Both the position numbers and the translations under genes were made by a program. A stretch of 64,000 bases of DNA, taken from the NCBI RefSeq assembly GCF_024205745.1, contig NZ_CP073117.1:1736001-1800000 (forward strand), given 5' to 3'. This document shows positions 61,507-64,000 of this stretch, piece by piece. The DNA is from Neisseria subflava (lineage in GTDB: Bacteria > Pseudomonadota > Gammaproteobacteria > Burkholderiales > Neisseriaceae). The notes below the pieces were generated by a model that searched no databases, was not told where the DNA came from, and saw nothing but the letters and a program-made list of their open reading frames with translations. Positions within the stretch are counted from its first letter, which is position 1. Every line of letters begins with the position of its first letter.

Positions 61507-63273
61507 CTACTTGCTTGCCGGTTTGGCTGATTTTTCGCTGAGGCTGTGCAGGTCGGAATAGCGTCCGCCTGCGCTAATCAATTCATGATGAGTGCCTTGT
61601 TCGACTACATTGCCTTCATGCATCACAACGATGTTATCGGCTTTTTCGATGGTCGAAAGTCGGTGGGCAATCACCAATGTGGTACGGTTTTGCATCAGGT
61701 TTTCCAATGCGGTTTGTACCAAACGTTCGGATTCATTATCCAATGCACTGGTGGCTTCGTCCAAAATCAAAATCGGCGCATTTTTCAAAAGCGCACGCGC
61801 AATGGCGAGGCGTTGACGTTGGCCGCCGGACAGTTTTAAACCGTTTTCGCCAACTTCAGTGTACAAGCCTTGCGGCATTTTTTGGATAAATTCCCAAGCA
61901 TTCGCGGCTTTTGCAGCATTGATAATTTCTTCTTCACTGAATTTGTCAGCTTGAGCATAGGCAATGTTTTCAGCAATCGTACCATTAAACAGGACAACGT
62001 TTTGGCTGACGAATGCCATGCGGCTGCGCAGGCTTTCTAGTGTATATTCATTGATGTTGACGCCGCTAATCAAGACCTTGCCTGCATCCGGATTAAGGAA
62101 GCGCGGCAACATATTGGCCAGGGTGGTTTTACCGCAGCCTGATGCGCCGACTAATGCAGTCACTTTGCCTTGTGGTACAAGCAGGTTGATGTGGTTCAAG
62201 CTGTTGCGTTCGGCTTCAGGATAGCGGTGTACAACATCGCAAAATTCGATATCGCCAGGGTTTGGGCTGAGGATCTGTTTGCCTTCGTTGCTTTCTTCGG
62301 GTTGATCCAAAAAGGTGAAGACACTTTCTGCCGCCGCCAAACCACGTTGTAGGGATTGCATCACGCCGGTCATGCGTTTGATTGGGTCAAACATCATGAT
62401 CATGCTGGACAAAAACGACATAAAATCTCCTGCGCTAAAGCCGGAAAGCCCTGCTTGACGAGCCGCTGCGTAAATAATCGCGGCCAAAGCAACCGAAGCC
62501 ATCAATTGCGTAATGCCAGTACCGGCAGAGCTGGCGGAAACCTGTTTGATCAGGTTGCGGCGCACATCGTCGGCAATACGGTTGAAGCGGCGGTTTTCAT
62601 AATCCTGACCGCCGTAGATTTTTACAACGCGTTCACCATTAATGCTTTCGCCCAAAACCTGCATCAGCTGGCCAAGATAAATTTGGTTGTTGGCAGACAA
62701 TTTGCGCAAGCGTTTGCTGACCGTTTGGATACATACGGCGACGACCGGCAAAATAATAAAAGTAATCAGGGTCAAACGCCAGTTTAGATAAGTCAACAAG
62801 CCTAACAGACCGACCACGCTCACGCCGTCTTTGGCGATCACGGTAATGACGTTAAATCCTGCATCGGTAATTTGGTTGACGTCGTTTAAAATGCGCGACA
62901 TCAGACGGCCGCCGGTATTGCTGCTGAAGTACGAAGTCGGCAGGTGCATCATTTTGTTGAACATTTCACCGCGTAAACGCTGCACCAAGTGGCTGGACAG
63001 ATAAGTCGTGCAATATTCGTTAATGAAGTTGAACAGGCCGCGAACGAAAAATAGCGCCACAATTGCCAGCGGCAACCATGACATGCTTTTCATGTTTTTA
63101 TCGACAAAACCTTCATTAATCAAAGGCTTGAGCAAGTAACCGAAAGCCGGCATCGTACCGGCGACAATCAGCATGGCCACTACGGAGATGATAAACATCT
63201 TCCAATAGCTTTTTAAATATCCAAGCAAACGCTTGTACAGCTCCCAGTTGGATGTGGCTTGTGTTGTCTGCAT
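61507..63273 (-). CDS. msbA: Lipid A export ATP-binding/permease MsbA
   Basis: 588 residues. A six-helix exporter domain (about 20-310) is followed by an ATPase: Walker A GASGCGKTT near 380, Q-loop VSQNVVLFNGTI, signature LSGGQRQRLAIARAL, Walker B ILILDEATSALD, and the H-loop IAHRLSTI. A homodimer flips lipid A core (lipooligosaccharide in Neisseria) across the inner membrane. Full length, with an uptake sequence in the coding region near 62900. It starts with ATG, although the ribosome site is weak. Confidence 0.93.
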   Translation of the reverse strand: MQTTQATSNWELYKRLLGYLKSYWKMFIISVVAMLIVAGTMPAFGYLLKPLINEGFVDKNMKSMSWLPLAIVALFFVRGLFNFINEYCTTYLSSHLVQRLRGEMFNKMMHLPTSYFSSNTGGRLMSRILNDVNQITDAGFNVITVIAKDGVSVVGLLGLLTYLNWRLTLITFIILPVVAVCIQTVSKRLRKLSANNQIYLGQLMQVLGESINGERVVKIYGGQDYENRRFNRIADDVRRNLIKQVSASSAGTGITQLMASVALAAIIYAAARQAGLSGFSAGDFMSFLSSMIMMFDPIKRMTGVMQSLQRGLAAAESVFTFLDQPEESNEGKQILSPNPGDIEFCDVVHRYPEAERNSLNHINLLVPQGKVTALVGASGCGKTTLANMLPRFLNPDAGKVLISGVNINEYTLESLRSRMAFVSQNVVLFNGTIAENIAYAQADKFSEEEIINAAKAANAWEFIQKMPQGLYTEVGENGLKLSGGQRQRLAIARALLKNAPILILDEATSALDNESERLVQTALENLMQNRTTLVIAHRLSTIEKADNIVVMHEGNVVEQGTHHELISAGGRYSDLHSLSEKSAKPASK

Positions 63274-63450
63274 ATCAATCCAGATTTAGAGCAAACATGC
63301 AATTCTAAACGAAAATATCTGTCATTACAATGTTTGCAATTGAAAGTCGAAAGGAGTTGGTATTGTTTTAACGCCTTGATTTTATAATGGGAACGACTGT
63401 GATGAGGTAGAATTGGCAATAACGCTGCTCACTTCTCAAACACCAGTTGC

Positions 63451-63478
63451 GGCCGTCTGAAAAAGTTTCAGACGGCCT
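63451..63478. terminator. Uptake-sequence terminator downstream of thrC
   Basis: GGCCGTCTGAAA pairs with TTTCAGACGGCC with a 4-base loop, after the thrC stop on the minus strand. Confidence 0.85.
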
Positions 63479-63501
63479 CTTCAGTCGTCAAAGACAGTCG
63501 A

Positions 63502-64000
63502 TTAAGCCAAAGCTTCCTTAATGAAGTCTTTTACTGTCGTTGCATTATTAGGGACAACACGGACACGTTGCGGCAGGTTTTCCAAGCCTTCCAATGCGGC
63601 CGGACGGGGGATGGCAACTTCGCCGACCGCTTCGTGGATGGTGGCTTCAAATTTGGCAGCCAACGCGGTTTCAAGGCAGACAATGGTTTCGCCGGCTTCG
63701 CGTACTTCACGCGCTACTTTGATGCCATCAGCAGTATGCGGATCAATCAATTCACGGTCTTGTTCGTAAACCTGTTTGATGGTGGCAAGGCGGTTGGCAT
63801 GAGTCGATTTGCCGGAAACAAAGCCATATTGTTGATGTACTTTGTTTAACATAAATTCCAAATTGAAACCTTTGCCGGAGCCTACTTCAGCCCATAAGGT
63901 TTTGATTTCGTCTGCATCGCGGTCCATCAGATCGAACACAAAACGCTCGAAGTTGGAGGCTTTGGAAATATCCATAGACGGGCTGGAAGTGACATGGGTA
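63502..64000 (-). CDS. thrC: Threonine synthase, C-terminal part (runs off the window)
   Basis: About 166 residues of the 3' end are visible; the reading frame stays open to the right edge (THVTSSPSMDISKASNFERF), so the start lies beyond 64000. The segment contains SPSMDISKASNFERFVFDL and a C-terminal region ending TTVKDFIKEALA that match the long-type bacterial ThrC, which converts O-phosphohomoserine to threonine with PLP. The PLP lysine and phosphate loop are outside the window. An internal ATG at 63975 should not be taken as the start. Confidence 0.88.
   Translation of the reverse strand, partial: THVTSSPSMDISKASNFERFVFDLMDRDADEIKTLWAEVGSGKGFNLEFMLNKVHQQYGFVSGKSTHANRLATIKQVYEQDRELIDPHTADGIKVAREVREAGETIVCLETALAAKFEATIHEAVGEVAIPRPAALEGLENLPQRVRVVPNNATTVKDFIKEALA

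Overview
The window is chromosomal DNA of a Neisseria species. The 10-base DNA uptake sequence GCCGTCTGAA recurs dozens of times on both strands, mostly in the 12-base form AGGCCGTCTGAA and often as inverted pairs that serve as terminators. That AG form is the dialect reported for several commensal Neisseria (for example the N. subflava/flavescens type) rather than the AT form typical of meningococci and gonococci. This is an inference from a signature, not a species call.

Layout. 1-6855: a very large CRISPR array with 32-base type I-C-like repeats, 84 counted plus one degenerate terminal repeat, entered from the left edge. It is split by an IS1106-like element (4976-6193) that landed inside a spacer. 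No intact cas gene is present, but a broken piece of a Cas3 HD domain follows the array (about 6858-7016). 7101-9073: formaldehyde detoxification pair adhC-fghA. 9184-15660: an RNA-repair locus made of rtcR, a sigma-54 promoter, a tandem array of seven Y-RNA-like modules (three with tRNA-mimic parts), rsr (Ro60 orthologue), an unknown gene, and a fused polynucleotide kinase-RNA ligase. 15754-18804: a secreted protein, an RpiB-like isomerase, a metallophosphoesterase, nudB and ppa. 18974-20731: cysI. 20823-21842: an orphan CdiA/MafB-type EndoU-like toxin C-terminus with a probable immunity gene. 21895-23064: a lipoprotein and an unknown gene.

23738-32134 is an accessory island, probably for defence: a WYL regulator, a small membrane protein, three different dynamin-like GTPases, a HEPN-domain protein and a zinc-ribbon protein. 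32198-38372 carries cysJ, a marR-transporter-gdx operon, yddG and cysN. The sulfate-assimilation genes are therefore scattered around the accessory regions, and cysI and cysN share a similar upstream element.

38444-64000 is mostly housekeeping: glyA, ydcH-like, a FepA-type siderophore receptor with a Fur-box-like site, a nitroreductase, aspA, a 48-residue Cys/Gly-tailed peptide, a VIT1/CCC1 transporter, mfd, a lipoprotein, an ArsR-rhodanese-DUF2892 sulfur operon, an IS1016-type element (52660-53372) with an 8-base target duplication, a lipoprotein, a frameshifted cardiolipin synthase, hemDX-hemY-hemE, fpr, msbA, and the 3' part of thrC running off the right edge.

The two loci most worth following up are the Y-RNA array with its Rsr/kinase-ligase operon, which lacks RtcA and RtcB, and the three-dynamin/WYL/HEPN island. 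All functions are read from sequence motifs and recalled family knowledge; no database search was run.
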